This document shows positions 50,415-58,601 of a stretch of DNA of 64,000 nt, piece after piece. The notes beneath the pieces are model-generated. The model was not told the origin of the DNA. It ran no database searches and was given only the letters and a program-made list of their open reading frames with translations. The translations under genes were made by a program, and so were the position numbers. This DNA is from Beijerinckiaceae bacterium (GTDB lineage: Bacteria; Pseudomonadota; Alphaproteobacteria; Rhizobiales; Beijerinckiaceae): positions 1 to 64,000 of the forward strand of contig CANBNG010000021.1 in assembly GCA_947370975.1 (NCBI GenBank), written 5' to 3'. Numbering within the stretch: position 1 is the stretch's first letter; the number at the start of each line of letters is the position of its first letter.

Positions 50415-51181
50415 TGGCCGACTTCACACCCAATGAAATCATGACCATTGTCGCCGCGCGCGCGCTCAAGAACGATGATGTCTGCTTCGTCGGCATCGGT
50501 GCGCCGTCTGCCGCCTGCAACATTGCGCGCCTCACCCATGCGCCCCAGATCACCTTGATCTACGAATCGGGCACCATCGGCACACGTCCCAATGTGCTGC
50601 CGCTCTCGATCGGCGACGGTGAATTGTGCGAGACCGCGCTCTGCACCGTGTCAGTGCCGGAAATGTTCCGCTACTGGCTTCAGGGCGGTCGCATCACCGT
50701 CGGCTTCCTCGGGGGCGCGCAGATCGACAAATTCGCCAATATCAACACCACTGTTGTCGGCGATTACAACAAGCCGAAGGTGCGTTTGCCCGGTGGCGGC
50801 GGTGCGCCTGAAATCGCGACCAATTGCGGTGAGATCTTCATCACCATGGCCATGGGCAAGCGCGCTTTCCTCGACAAGCTGCCCTTCATCACCTCGATGG
50901 GACATGGTCCGACGGGCGCAGAGCGCCGCGCTCTTGGCGTGAAAAGCCTCGGCCCCACGCGTCTCATGACAGATCTCTGCGTCTTCGAGCCCGATCCGGA
51001 CACGAAGGAGATGACCATCGTCTCCATTCATCCGGGCGTCACGCGCGAGCAGATCGCCGAGAATTGCGGCTGGACGCCGCGCTATAGCGCGACCTGTTTC
51101 GAGACGCCTGCGCCCACAGCCCAGGAACTTGAAGTGTTGCGTGACATTCAGGCGAGGACGAAAGCCGCTCACGCGGCCTGA
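50414..51181 (+). CDS. pcaJ: 3-oxoadipate CoA-transferase subunit B
   Basis: A 255-residue subunit B of the CoA-transferase. The catalytic glutamate is E51 in TLIYESGTIG, matching the ESG/ENG active site of family I. Further blocks are GGAQIDKFANINTTVVGDYN and MTDLCVFEPD. It overlaps pcaI; an in-frame GTG precedes the ATG. pcaH follows after 87 bp, a wider gap than within the rest of the operon. Confidence 0.93.
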   Translation: MADFTPNEIMTIVAARALKNDDVCFVGIGAPSAACNIARLTHAPQITLIYESGTIGTRPNVLPLSIGDGELCETALCTVSVPEMFRYWLQGGRITVGFLGGAQIDKFANINTTVVGDYNKPKVRLPGGGGAPEIATNCGEIFITMAMGKRAFLDKLPFITSMGHGPTGAERRALGVKSLGPTRLMTDLCVFEPDPDTKEMTIVSIHPGVTREQIAENCGWTPRYSATCFETPAPTAQELEVLRDIQARTKAAHAA

Positions 51182-51268
51182 CCCCCGCCTGGGTTCGACA
51201 AAAAAAGGATCCGCGTCTGCGGCCGGTCATAAGGACCGTCTGCAGGACGCCAACATGGAAGAAACGCC

Positions 51269-51967
51269 ATGACGCTGATTTATCCCCGGGAAAGCTTCTT
51301 CGAGGCCCATCCCAAACATGATTCGCCAACCTACCGCTCGACTGCCAAGCGCCATCCCAAGCAGCCGCTGATCATTCTGCCCCACACGAAGACCGAATTG
51401 TCGGGCCCGGTTTACGGGCACGAAGTCATCAGCGAATTCGACAACGACCTGACGCGCCAGCATGCTGGCGAACCCCAGGGCGAGCGCATCATCGTGCAGG
51501 GTCGCGTTCTCGATGAGGACGGCCGCCCCGTGCCCAACACGCTGGTCGAAGTCTGGCAGGCCAATGCTGCGGGCCGCTACGTTCACGTGGTTGACGATCA
51601 TCCGGCGCCGCTCGATCCCAACTTTTCGGGCGCGGGTCGCATCGTGACCGACGAGAACGGCCGCTATCGCTTCACCTCGATCAAGCCCGGCCCCTATCCC
51701 TGGCGCAACCATCACAATGCGTGGCGTCCGGCGCATATTCATTTTTCGCTGTTTGGCCACTCGTTCCTCTCGCGTCTCGTGACGCAGATGTATTTCGAGG
51801 GCGATCCGCTGTTCCCCTACGATCCGATCTTCAATGAAATCCCGGAGGGTGCGCGCGACCGTCTGATCTCGAAATTCGATCTCGATGTGACCGAGCCGGA
51901 ATGGGCGCTTGGCTATACATTCGACATCGTGCTGCGCGGTCGCAACGCCACGCCCATGGAGAAGTGA
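51269..51967 (+). CDS. pcaH: Protocatechuate 3,4-dioxygenase beta subunit
   Basis: A 232-residue subunit that holds the non-heme Fe(III) of intradiol ring cleavage. The ligands are visible: Y104 (NAAGRYVH), Y143 (PGPYPWR), H156 and H158 (RPAHIHFS). It opens protocatechuate to 3-carboxymuconate. Full length. It is 2 bp upstream of pcaG and 87 bp after pcaJ. Confidence 0.95.
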   Translation: MTLIYPRESFFEAHPKHDSPTYRSTAKRHPKQPLIILPHTKTELSGPVYGHEVISEFDNDLTRQHAGEPQGERIIVQGRVLDEDGRPVPNTLVEVWQANAAGRYVHVVDDHPAPLDPNFSGAGRIVTDENGRYRFTSIKPGPYPWRNHHNAWRPAHIHFSLFGHSFLSRLVTQMYFEGDPLFPYDPIFNEIPEGARDRLISKFDLDVTEPEWALGYTFDIVLRGRNATPMEK

Positions 51968-51969
51968 AC

Positions 51970-52548
51970 ATGTCAGGCATCACTCCCTCACAGACAGTCG
52001 GCCCCTACTTCGCCTATGCGCTGACGCCCACGCGTTACGCCCTGCACGAAATCTTCTCGACCGACCTCACGGGGCCGGGCGTGGAAGGCACGAAAATCAC
52101 GCTGACGGGCCAGGTGTTCGATGGCGACGGCGTTGGCATCGCCGATGCCATGGTTGAAATCTGGCAGGCCGATTCCAAAGGCTCGCTCGAGCATTCGACG
52201 CTTGGTTCGGGCAAGGCCAATTCCGGCTTCAAGGGTTTTGGGCGCGCGGAAAGCGCGGCCAATGGTGGCTATACGTTCACCACCGTGAAGCCCGGCCGCG
52301 TGGACGGCGCCGACGGCAAGCCGCAGGCGCCCCATCTCGGCGTGACGATCTTTGCGCGCGGGATGCTGACGCATCTCTTCACGCGCATCTATTTCGAGGA
52401 TGAAGCCTCGAACGCTGACGACCAGATTCTCAACCTCGTGCCGGCCGATCGCCGTCACACGCTGATTGCCAGGAAGGTGGGCGACAATGCCTATCATCTC
52501 GATATTCGCATTCAGGGCGGGGACGAGACGGTCTTCTTCCACGCCTGA
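51970..52548 (+). CDS. pcaG: Protocatechuate 3,4-dioxygenase alpha subunit
   Basis: A 192-residue alpha subunit, structurally like PcaH but without the iron ligand set. Signatures are SQTVGPYFAYALTPTRYALH near the N-terminus and PHLGVTIFARGMLTHLFTRI. It forms the heterodimer with PcaH. Last gene of the operon, followed by a terminator. The 5-prime neighbour pcaH is 2 bp away. Confidence 0.95.
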   Translation: MSGITPSQTVGPYFAYALTPTRYALHEIFSTDLTGPGVEGTKITLTGQVFDGDGVGIADAMVEIWQADSKGSLEHSTLGSGKANSGFKGFGRAESAANGGYTFTTVKPGRVDGADGKPQAPHLGVTIFARGMLTHLFTRIYFEDEASNADDQILNLVPADRRHTLIARKVGDNAYHLDIRIQGGDETVFFHA

Positions 52549-52572
52549 GCGCCAGCCTGGCTGATGTTCGAG

Positions 52573-52602
52573 GGGCGGCGCAGACAGTGCGCCGCCCTTT
52601 TT
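52573..52602 (+). terminator. Rho-independent terminator after pcaG
   Basis: GGGCGGCGCA at 52573-52582 pairs with TGCGCCGCCC at 52588-52597 around GACAG, followed by TTTTTC. Ends the pca operon. Confidence 0.9.
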
Positions 52603-52682
52603 CATGCGACTTATTGGGCCTTGCGCAGGGCGCGCGACGGGGCCAGATTTGCGTGCAGGATTTTGGGAAGAGCGCACAGCCG

Positions 52683-52937
52683 ATGCAAAGGCCCTCCATA
52701 TCCCCGCTGGCCCTTGACGCCCCGCCTGCCTCGCTGCGGGACGAGACCGATTATGCGCAGCGTGATTTTCTCAATCTGGTCTCCGCCGTCTTCCTGCTCT
52801 GCATCGCCCTTCTCATCACCTGGACCGTTGCGGCGGTGGCTGAGAACGAGAAGCGGCAGCGCTGCTTTGAATCTGGCCGCCGCGATTGCGTCGTCATTGC
52901 AGCGCCCCCGCATGGCCTGCGTGTGCCGACCTATTGA
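52683..52937 (+). CDS. Small single-span membrane protein, 84 aa
   Basis: Not recognised. An 84-residue protein starting at ATG 52683, with an acidic cytoplasmic-type N-terminus (LRDETDYAQRDFLNL), one membrane helix VSAVFLLCIALLITWTVAAV, and a short tail with two cysteines (RQRCFESGRRDCVVIAAPP). The alternative upstream start at 52587 lies in the terminator region and is unlikely. Its end overlaps by 7 bp the end of the peptidase gene on the other strand. Confidence 0.6.
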   Translation: MQRPSISPLALDAPPASLRDETDYAQRDFLNLVSAVFLLCIALLITWTVAAVAENEKRQRCFESGRRDCVVIAAPPHGLRVPTY

Positions 52938-53572
52938 CGCGACTGGCGGGCGTGGCGGGCAAGCAGCACCAGCGCCGCTGCAATCGCCTGCACCATGGTT
53001 GCAAGCGCGATGCGGGGCTGTTTCACGCGATGGAGCGGCAAGCGTCCGCGCGGGCGCGGCACGTGGATGAAGCCTGCTAGAGCAACTGTTGCTCCGAGTG
53101 TCAGATAGAGCGTCTGGTTGCAGACATAAGCACCGGCATCGCGCGAGAACTCGGCCCGCGCCCCGCAGGCACGCAAGGTTGTGACAAGCTGGGCAACGGG
53201 GACACGCGCGCGTCTAAACTCGGGCGCGGCTTTCAGCACCTGTCGCGCGAGCGGGCGCTGGCGCTGAGCATCGGGATAAGCCGCCAGACGATTGCGCGCC
53301 TGCCATTCCACGCCAAGACTTTTGCGCCGTCCCGCAAGGCCCAGATGCAGCACGGCGTCCGGCGCATGCGCCTGCAAAAGCGAGGCAATGCGCGCCTCGG
53401 CCTCCGCGAAGACGACAGGCAATTCGTGACACTCAAGCGTAACGCCAAGCCGCGCCAGACGCCGCTCGGTCGCGCCCGACAAGGCACGCAAAATCGCGGC
53501 CGAGGGATTGCGCGGCGCGCCGGGGAAAGGCCCGAATCCGGTGACGAGAAGGGTGAGGGGCGCTCGTGACAC
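52931..53572 (-). CDS. Pyroglutamyl-peptidase I-like protein (peptidase C15)
   Basis: A 213-residue C15-type peptidase. The family start TLLVTGFGPFPGAPRNPS is conserved. Candidate catalytic residues are Glu in GVEWQARNRL, Cys in AGAYVCNQTLYL, and His in GFIHVPRPRG. Pyroglutamyl peptidases remove N-terminal pyroglutamate. The end is arginine-rich and longer than usual. The start is uncertain: I chose GTG 53572, since the TTG at 53623 would place an inverted repeat inside the gene. Confidence 0.78.
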   Translation of the reverse strand: MSRAPLTLLVTGFGPFPGAPRNPSAAILRALSGATERRLARLGVTLECHELPVVFAEAEARIASLLQAHAPDAVLHLGLAGRRKSLGVEWQARNRLAAYPDAQRQRPLARQVLKAAPEFRRARVPVAQLVTTLRACGARAEFSRDAGAYVCNQTLYLTLGATVALAGFIHVPRPRGRLPLHRVKQPRIALATMVQAIAAALVLLARHARQSRQ

Positions 53573-53609
53573 ATCGGGCCTGTTGCCGGGGAAGCAGGGC
53601 AGGTAGGAT

Positions 53610-53636
53610 TGACTGATATTCAAATTTTTTCAGTCA
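53610..53636. promoter_or_regulatory. Inverted repeat between the C15 peptidase and mazF genes
   Basis: TGACTGA at 53610-53616 and TCAGTCA at 53630-53636, perfect 7-bp arms around an AT-rich 13-bp centre, then a T-run. It lies in the region between divergent starts, 23 bp before mazF, and may be an operator or a weak terminator. Confidence 0.45.
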
Positions 53637-53658
53637 TTTTTTCTGCGGAGCGGACATC

Positions 53659-54087
53659 ATGTCGGATCGGGTTGGTGAAACCCACGGGAGCGGGCGTGAC
53701 AGCTCCGATGCAAGGCCGCCGCGCGTCCGCCCGAGGCTTTTGTCAGCGCCTGCGATCCGGCAATTTTACTGGTGTGATTTTCCCGAGGACGCGCATCTTC
53801 CCGAGTTTTGGAAGCGCAGGCCGGTTCTTGTCGTCTCCTACAAGAATACACTTTATGGCGCTGTCACAATCATTCCCTGTTCCAGCCAGCCGCAGGAGGG
53901 AAACCGTTGGGCTGTGAGATTGGAAACGACAATCGACGGCGGTGCATCATGGGCGATCTGCGACAAGCCGGCCACGGTCGCCGTCAGTCGTCTTGCGCAA
54001 GACAACCGCGGGATTGTTCGATTGCCAGAGTTGCAGTTTAACGAGGTGCTTGCGCGTCTTCTGGAATGGCTGCCAAAGCCCAGATAA
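53659..54087 (+). CDS. MazF/PemK-type toxin without visible antitoxin
   Basis: A 142-residue protein with the MazF/PemK/CcdB-like fold. Blocks are FYWCDFPEDAHLPEFWKRRP, VLVVSYKNTLYGAVTIIPCS and KPATVAVSRLAQDNRGIVRL. The arginine and proline pattern around RRPVLVVS is typical. The N-terminal 35 residues are an extra disordered extension. No antitoxin gene is adjacent on either side, so it looks like an orphan, or its antitoxin is distant. ATG 53659 is used. Confidence 0.87.
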   Translation: MSDRVGETHGSGRDSSDARPPRVRPRLLSAPAIRQFYWCDFPEDAHLPEFWKRRPVLVVSYKNTLYGAVTIIPCSSQPQEGNRWAVRLETTIDGGASWAICDKPATVAVSRLAQDNRGIVRLPELQFNEVLARLLEWLPKPR

Positions 54088-54414
54088 ACCAAAGGGAGCC
54101 TTGCGGCTCCCCTGGCGACGTAGCTCCCGCATTGCGGGTAACGGACACCCTTTCAGGGCCGCATGAAGCAAAAGATAGGCAATCTGGTTACAAATCGCAA
54201 GATGGTCAGACAAGATGGCCGGGCGCGATTGCGATGCCTTCTGGCCACACCTGCCAGGCAAAGGTTGCAACAGGGCCAGGCTGTCCCATTCTCGTCACCT
54301 TTGCCGGTCAGGTCTGTGACCGAATGTCCCGTTTGCTGCGAAGTTAATCTTTCATTCATCTTTGCGGGGCTTTTCATCACCCCCGTTCTTTTCCGGGGCT
54401 CGAGGATCGATCTT
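54088..54414. other. Intergenic region between mazF and the DUF900 gene, 327 bp
   Basis: It contains a strong hairpin GGGAGCC-TTGC-GGCTCCC at 54094-54111, 7 bp after the mazF stop and without a T-run. The rest shows no supported gene. A forward frame is open from 54163 into the DUF900 gene but has no similarity before the TTG at 54415. Confidence 0.7.
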
Positions 54415-55665
54415 TTGAACAAGCCTGTTGTCTTCCATCTGCGCAGTCTGGCGGGCATCGCTCTGCTTGCGGGCCTCCTTGCGGGCTGCGGCTCCACCGG
54501 CACGCTGCCGATGAGCGCCTCTGCCGCCTCGAGTGCGGCGGAGACGATGGGAGCGCGCACGACGCCGATCTTCATTTCCTCCACGCGGCGGGAGGATGTG
54601 CGCGTGCAGGGCGAAAGCATGGCCGATGGGGGAGCCCATTACGCGCTTTCCATGGTCTCGGTGCCGCCGGGCCATGCGGCCGGCGCCATCGAGGAGCCGT
54701 CCTTTGGTAAGGCCGATCCAGCCAAGCATTTTGCCGTGCTCGGCGGCCGCGGGCTGGAGCCTGAGGAGTTCCGTCTGCAACTGGCGACCTATCTCTCGGG
54801 CCGCATCGGCTCGAACCGCGATATTCTGCTTTATGTGCACGGCTTCAACACCTCACTCGACGAGGCGCGCTTCCGGCTCGCGCAGCTCGTCAATGACGGC
54901 AAGTTTGGCGGCGTTGCGGTGCTGTTCACCTGGCCCTCGCAATCCAACATGTTTTCCTATGTCTCGGACAAGGAAAGCGCGACCGCATCGCGCGATGCGC
55001 TGCAAAAGCTCATGCGCGATCTCTCGCAGGTCGAGGGCGTGGGGCGCGTGCATGTGCTTGCCCATTCCATGGGCTCCTGGCTTGCGATGGAAGCTTTGCG
55101 TGAAAACGCCATTGCCGGAAGCCGCAATCTCAACGGGCGGCTTGGCGATGTGATGCTGGCCGCACCCGATATCGATCTCTCGGTCTTCCGCCAGCAGATG
55201 TCGCGCATTCAGGGCGCGAATGTCTCGATCTTCGTCTCGGCCAACGATCGCGCCTTGTCGCTGTCGGCGCGGCTGGCGGGGGCGCGCCCGCGCGTGGGCG
55301 CGATGGACCCGACCAAGCCCAAGGAGCGCGATGAACTCTCGCGCCTCGGCGTGAAGGTGTACGATCTCTCGTCCACGTCCGCGGGTTTTATCGGCCATTC
55401 GCTTTATGGCGACGTGCCTGCGGTCGTGCGCACCATCGGCGCGCAATTGGCCGAGCCGCGCAGCGAGGATTCCGGCGTGACATCCATGATCGATGCGCGC
55501 CGCACCGCGCCCGAAGCCGCGCTTGCGCCTGCCTATACAACCCCGCCCGTGCTCGCGCCGCTGAGCGCCACGCCCGCCAATGCCGCGCCTGTGGCAAGCG
55601 AGCCATCGGCAAGCGCGCCTGTGGTCTCAAGCCCGTTGCCGCCGATGACCATGCCCGCGCAATAG
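54415..55665 (+). CDS. DUF900 alpha/beta-hydrolase lipoprotein
   Basis: A 416-residue alpha/beta-hydrolase of the DUF900 family. It starts with a TTG at 54415 (GAGG 9 nt upstream). The N-terminus FHLRSLAGIALLAGLLAGCG has a lipobox, so it is probably outer-membrane or periplasmic lipid-anchored. The nucleophile elbow is LAHSMGSWLAME, and ILLYVHGFNTSLDEARFRLA holds the oxyanion region. The last 90 residues are Ala/Pro/Ser-rich and disordered. The substrate is unknown; DUF900 proteins are often called esterase-like. Confidence 0.82.
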   Translation: MNKPVVFHLRSLAGIALLAGLLAGCGSTGTLPMSASAASSAAETMGARTTPIFISSTRREDVRVQGESMADGGAHYALSMVSVPPGHAAGAIEEPSFGKADPAKHFAVLGGRGLEPEEFRLQLATYLSGRIGSNRDILLYVHGFNTSLDEARFRLAQLVNDGKFGGVAVLFTWPSQSNMFSYVSDKESATASRDALQKLMRDLSQVEGVGRVHVLAHSMGSWLAMEALRENAIAGSRNLNGRLGDVMLAAPDIDLSVFRQQMSRIQGANVSIFVSANDRALSLSARLAGARPRVGAMDPTKPKERDELSRLGVKVYDLSSTSAGFIGHSLYGDVPAVVRTIGAQLAEPRSEDSGVTSMIDARRTAPEAALAPAYTTPPVLAPLSATPANAAPVASEPSASAPVVSSPLPPMTMPAQ

Positions 55666-55735
55666 CCGGGCTTCGACATGACAGCATCGGGCCTTTATGT
55701 TAGCCTTTTAGAATTGATCAAGCGGATTTCCTGAC

Positions 55736-56302
55736 ATGCCCACGCCCGTCACCCGCGCTGCAGAAGGTCTGGACCGCCGTCCTTTCACGGTGGACGAAAT
55801 CCTGCGCATGCAGGAGGTCGGTATCATTTCCGACGACGAAAATTTTGAACTGGTTGAGGGGGAGATTGTCCCCATGCAGGCAAAAAGTCATTTTCACGAA
55901 TTGGTTAAGTCGAGTCTTAACCTCAAGCTGGCGCGGGCGTTACCTGAGCACCTTTGGCTTGGCATCGAGAGCAGCCTCTATCTTTCGGAGCGAACATTTC
56001 TCGAGCCCGATCTCTCCATTTATCCGCGCGGCATGAAACTGGAGAGCGTCAAGGGAACCGACGTGTTGCTCGCGATAGAGGTCTCGGCCTCAACGCTGGC
56101 CTATGATCGCGGTCTCAAGGCACGACTTTACGCGCGTTATGGAATTCAGGAATTATGGGTGATCGACGTCGCGACCCGGTGCACACATGTGCACAAGGCA
56201 CCGGTCAACGGCACATGGGGCGCACTCTGGACGCATCAGCCCGACGATGTTCTCACCTTCCCCGCGATCCCGGACTTTTCAATCCGCCTCTCGGACGTCT
56301 AA
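55736..56302 (+). CDS. Uma2 family (DUF820) PD-(D/E)XK nuclease-like protein
   Basis: A 188-residue Uma2-type protein. The N-terminal RRPFTVDEILRMQEVGII and EGEIVPMQAKSHFHELVKSS lead to the nuclease-like core FLEPDLSIYPRG (Asp) and LLAIEVSASTLAYDRGLKAR (Glu), then YGIQELWVIDV. Uma2 genes are common in cyanobacteria and transferred elements; their function is not known. It is 70 bp after the DUF900 gene on the same strand. Two repeat elements follow. Confidence 0.88.
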   Translation: MPTPVTRAAEGLDRRPFTVDEILRMQEVGIISDDENFELVEGEIVPMQAKSHFHELVKSSLNLKLARALPEHLWLGIESSLYLSERTFLEPDLSIYPRGMKLESVKGTDVLLAIEVSASTLAYDRGLKARLYARYGIQELWVIDVATRCTHVHKAPVNGTWGALWTHQPDDVLTFPAIPDFSIRLSDV

Positions 56303-56320
56303 CGCTCGCCCGCGCAATAA

Positions 56321-56425
56321 CCCTCTCCCAATGGGAGAGGGTGGCTCCGCAGGAGCCGGGTGAGGGGGTGCGATCTCCCTTATCAGTCTGCTCCGCAGAC
56401 AGCTTCTCCCCATGGGAGAAGCGGC
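56321..56425. repeat. Palindromic intergenic repeat, family B copy 2
   Basis: CCCTCTCCCAATGGGAGAGG, then GGCTCCGCAGGAGCCGGGTG, then CTTCTCCCCATGGGAGAAG. The modules match the copies at 8710-8832 and 62665-62786. Sits between the convergent Uma2 and mutB genes. Confidence 0.8.
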
Positions 56426-56436
56426 GCTACACGCTC

Positions 56437-58587
56437 CTACGCTTGGCCCTTCTGCGCATAGCCCAATCGTGCGTTCAATTCTTCGATCAGCGTTTCGGCC
56501 GCTTCCGCTATCACTGTGCCTGGCGGGAAAATTGCGCTCGCGCCGGCGTCGCGCACGGCCTGGAAGTCTTGCGGCGGGATGACGCCGCCAACCACAATCA
56601 TGATATCGGCGCGGCCCTTGGCAGCGAGCGCCTCGCGCAATTCGGGCACCAGCGTCAGGTGTCCGGCGGCAAGTGAAGATATGCCGACAATATGGACATT
56701 ATTTGCAATCGCCTGATCGGCCGCCTCGTCGGGCGTTGCAAACAAAGGTCCGATATCGACCTCGAAGCCGAGATCTGCGAAAGCCGAGGACACGACCTTC
56801 TGGCCGCGGTCATGCCCATCCTGCCCGACCTTGGCGACCAGGATACGGGGGCGTCGGCCCTCGTTTTCAAAAAACGCCTGCGTCACAGCCTGCACGCGCG
56901 CAACAGCGCTCGCGCCCGCTTCTTCCTTGTAGACGCCGCTGATGGTGCGGATTTCGGCGCTGTGACGACCGAAGACCTTTTCGAGCGCTGCCGAAATCTC
57001 GCCCACCGTCGCCTTGGCGCGTGCGGCCTCGATGGCGAGCGCCAGCAGATTGCCCTGCGCTGCAGCGCCTTGTGTCAAGGCGTCGAGCGCGCGCTCGACC
57101 TCGGCCGGATCGCGCTCGGCGCGCAAACGCCTCAGCTTCTCGATCTGCTGCTGGCGGACAGACGAATTGTCGACCTTTAGCACGTCGATGGGGCGCTCAT
57201 TCTCCGGCTTGAACATGTTCACGCCGATGACGGCCTGACGGCCCGCGTCGATGCGCGCCTGCGTCCGCGCGGCGGCTTCCTCGATGCGCAGTTTCGGAAT
57301 GCCAGCCTCGATGGCCTTGGCCATGCCGCCGAGCCGTTCGACTTCATCTATATGGGATTGCGCGCGCTTGGCGAGATCGGCGGTGAGGCGCTCGACATAG
57401 AAAGACCCGCCCCAGGGATCGATGATGCGCGTCGTGCCGCTTTCCTGTTGCAGGAAGAGCTGCGTATTGCGGGCGATGCGCGCCGAGAAATCGGTCGGCA
57501 ACGCCAGCGCCTCATCGAGTGCATTGGTGTGCAGAGATTGCGTATGTCCCTGCGTCGCAGCCATTGCTTCGACTTGCGTGCGGATGACATTGTTGAACAC
57601 ATCTTGCGCAGTCAGCGACCAGCCAGATGTTTGCGAATGGGTGCGCAGAGCCAGCGACTTGTCCGATTTGGGCTGGAACTCCTTGACAAGATTGGCCCAG
57701 AGCAGGCGCGCCGCGCGCAGCTTTGCGACCTCCATGAAGAAATTCATGCCGATCGCCCAGAAGAACGAGAGACGCGGCGCGAATTGATCGACGCTCAGTC
57801 CCGCGGCAATGCCGGCGCGTATATATTCGACGCCATCGGCCAGCGTATAAGCGAGTTCAAGATCCTGCGTCGCACCCGCTTCCTGCATGTGATAGCCGGA
57901 AATCGAGATCGAATTGAACTTCGGCATATGCTGCGAGGTGTAGCTGAAGATATCCGAGATGATGCGCATCGAGGGCAGGGGCGGATAGATATAGGTGTTG
58001 CGCACCATGAATTCTTTGAGGATGTCGTTCTGAATCGTGCCCGACAATTTCGCCTGTGGCACGCCCTGTTCTTCTGCCGCGACAATAAAGAGCGCCAGCA
58101 CCGGCAGCACCGCGCCGTTCATCGTCATCGACACTGACATCTGGTCGAGCGGAATGCCCGAAAACAGCGTGCGCATGTCGTAAATGGAATCGATGGCGAC
58201 GCCCGCCATGCCGACATCGCCCGCCACGCGCGGATGATCGGAATCATAGCCGCGATGGGTCGCCAGATCGAAGGCAACCGACAGTCCTTTTTGTCCTGCC
58301 GCCAGATTGCGCCGGTAGAAGGCGTTGGAATCTTCAGCGGTCGAGAAGCCCGCATATTGGCGGACGGTCCAGGGCTGGTTCACATACATGGTCGGATATG
58401 GCCCGCGCATGAAAGGCGCTGCGCCGGGATAAGTGTCGAGACAATCGAGGCCCGCCACATCGGCGGCGTCATAGACGTTTTTCACGCCGATATGTTCAGG
58501 CGTCAGCCAGATCTTTCCGTCGGCTGAGGGCGCTGTGACGGGCGCGTTCTCGTAGTTCAATGTCGCGAAATTCGGAATAAGCGTCAT
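56437..58587 (-). CDS. mutB: Methylmalonyl-CoA mutase large (catalytic) subunit
   Basis: A 716-residue adenosylcobalamin-dependent mutase converting (R)-methylmalonyl-CoA to succinyl-CoA. The B12-domain motif DGHDRGQ carries H592 as the lower axial ligand, so cobalamin binding is expected. The TIM-barrel part begins with PFMRGPYPTMYVNQPWTVRQ and YAGFSTAEDSNAFYRRNLAA. It is 14 bp downstream of mutA and they form the usual heterodimer. Serves propionyl-CoA use or an ethylmalonyl-CoA-type pathway. Confidence 0.96.
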   Translation of the reverse strand: MTLIPNFATLNYENAPVTAPSADGKIWLTPEHIGVKNVYDAADVAGLDCLDTYPGAAPFMRGPYPTMYVNQPWTVRQYAGFSTAEDSNAFYRRNLAAGQKGLSVAFDLATHRGYDSDHPRVAGDVGMAGVAIDSIYDMRTLFSGIPLDQMSVSMTMNGAVLPVLALFIVAAEEQGVPQAKLSGTIQNDILKEFMVRNTYIYPPLPSMRIISDIFSYTSQHMPKFNSISISGYHMQEAGATQDLELAYTLADGVEYIRAGIAAGLSVDQFAPRLSFFWAIGMNFFMEVAKLRAARLLWANLVKEFQPKSDKSLALRTHSQTSGWSLTAQDVFNNVIRTQVEAMAATQGHTQSLHTNALDEALALPTDFSARIARNTQLFLQQESGTTRIIDPWGGSFYVERLTADLAKRAQSHIDEVERLGGMAKAIEAGIPKLRIEEAAARTQARIDAGRQAVIGVNMFKPENERPIDVLKVDNSSVRQQQIEKLRRLRAERDPAEVERALDALTQGAAAQGNLLALAIEAARAKATVGEISAALEKVFGRHSAEIRTISGVYKEEAGASAVARVQAVTQAFFENEGRRPRILVAKVGQDGHDRGQKVVSSAFADLGFEVDIGPLFATPDEAADQAIANNVHIVGISSLAAGHLTLVPELREALAAKGRADIMIVVGGVIPPQDFQAVRDAGASAIFPPGTVIAEAAETLIEELNARLGYAQKGQA

Positions 58588-58601
58588 GGCTCTGTTCCCG
58601 C

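Noticed and set aside
52587..52682. The upstream part of the small membrane protein frame
   Set aside because: It begins inside the pcaG terminator and has no similarity or ribosome site; ATG 52683 gives a normal protein.
53573..53623. The TTG start of the C15 peptidase at 53623
   Set aside because: It would place the perfect inverted repeat at 53610-53636 partly inside the gene and lacks a ribosome site; the GTG at 53572 is preferred, although uncertain.
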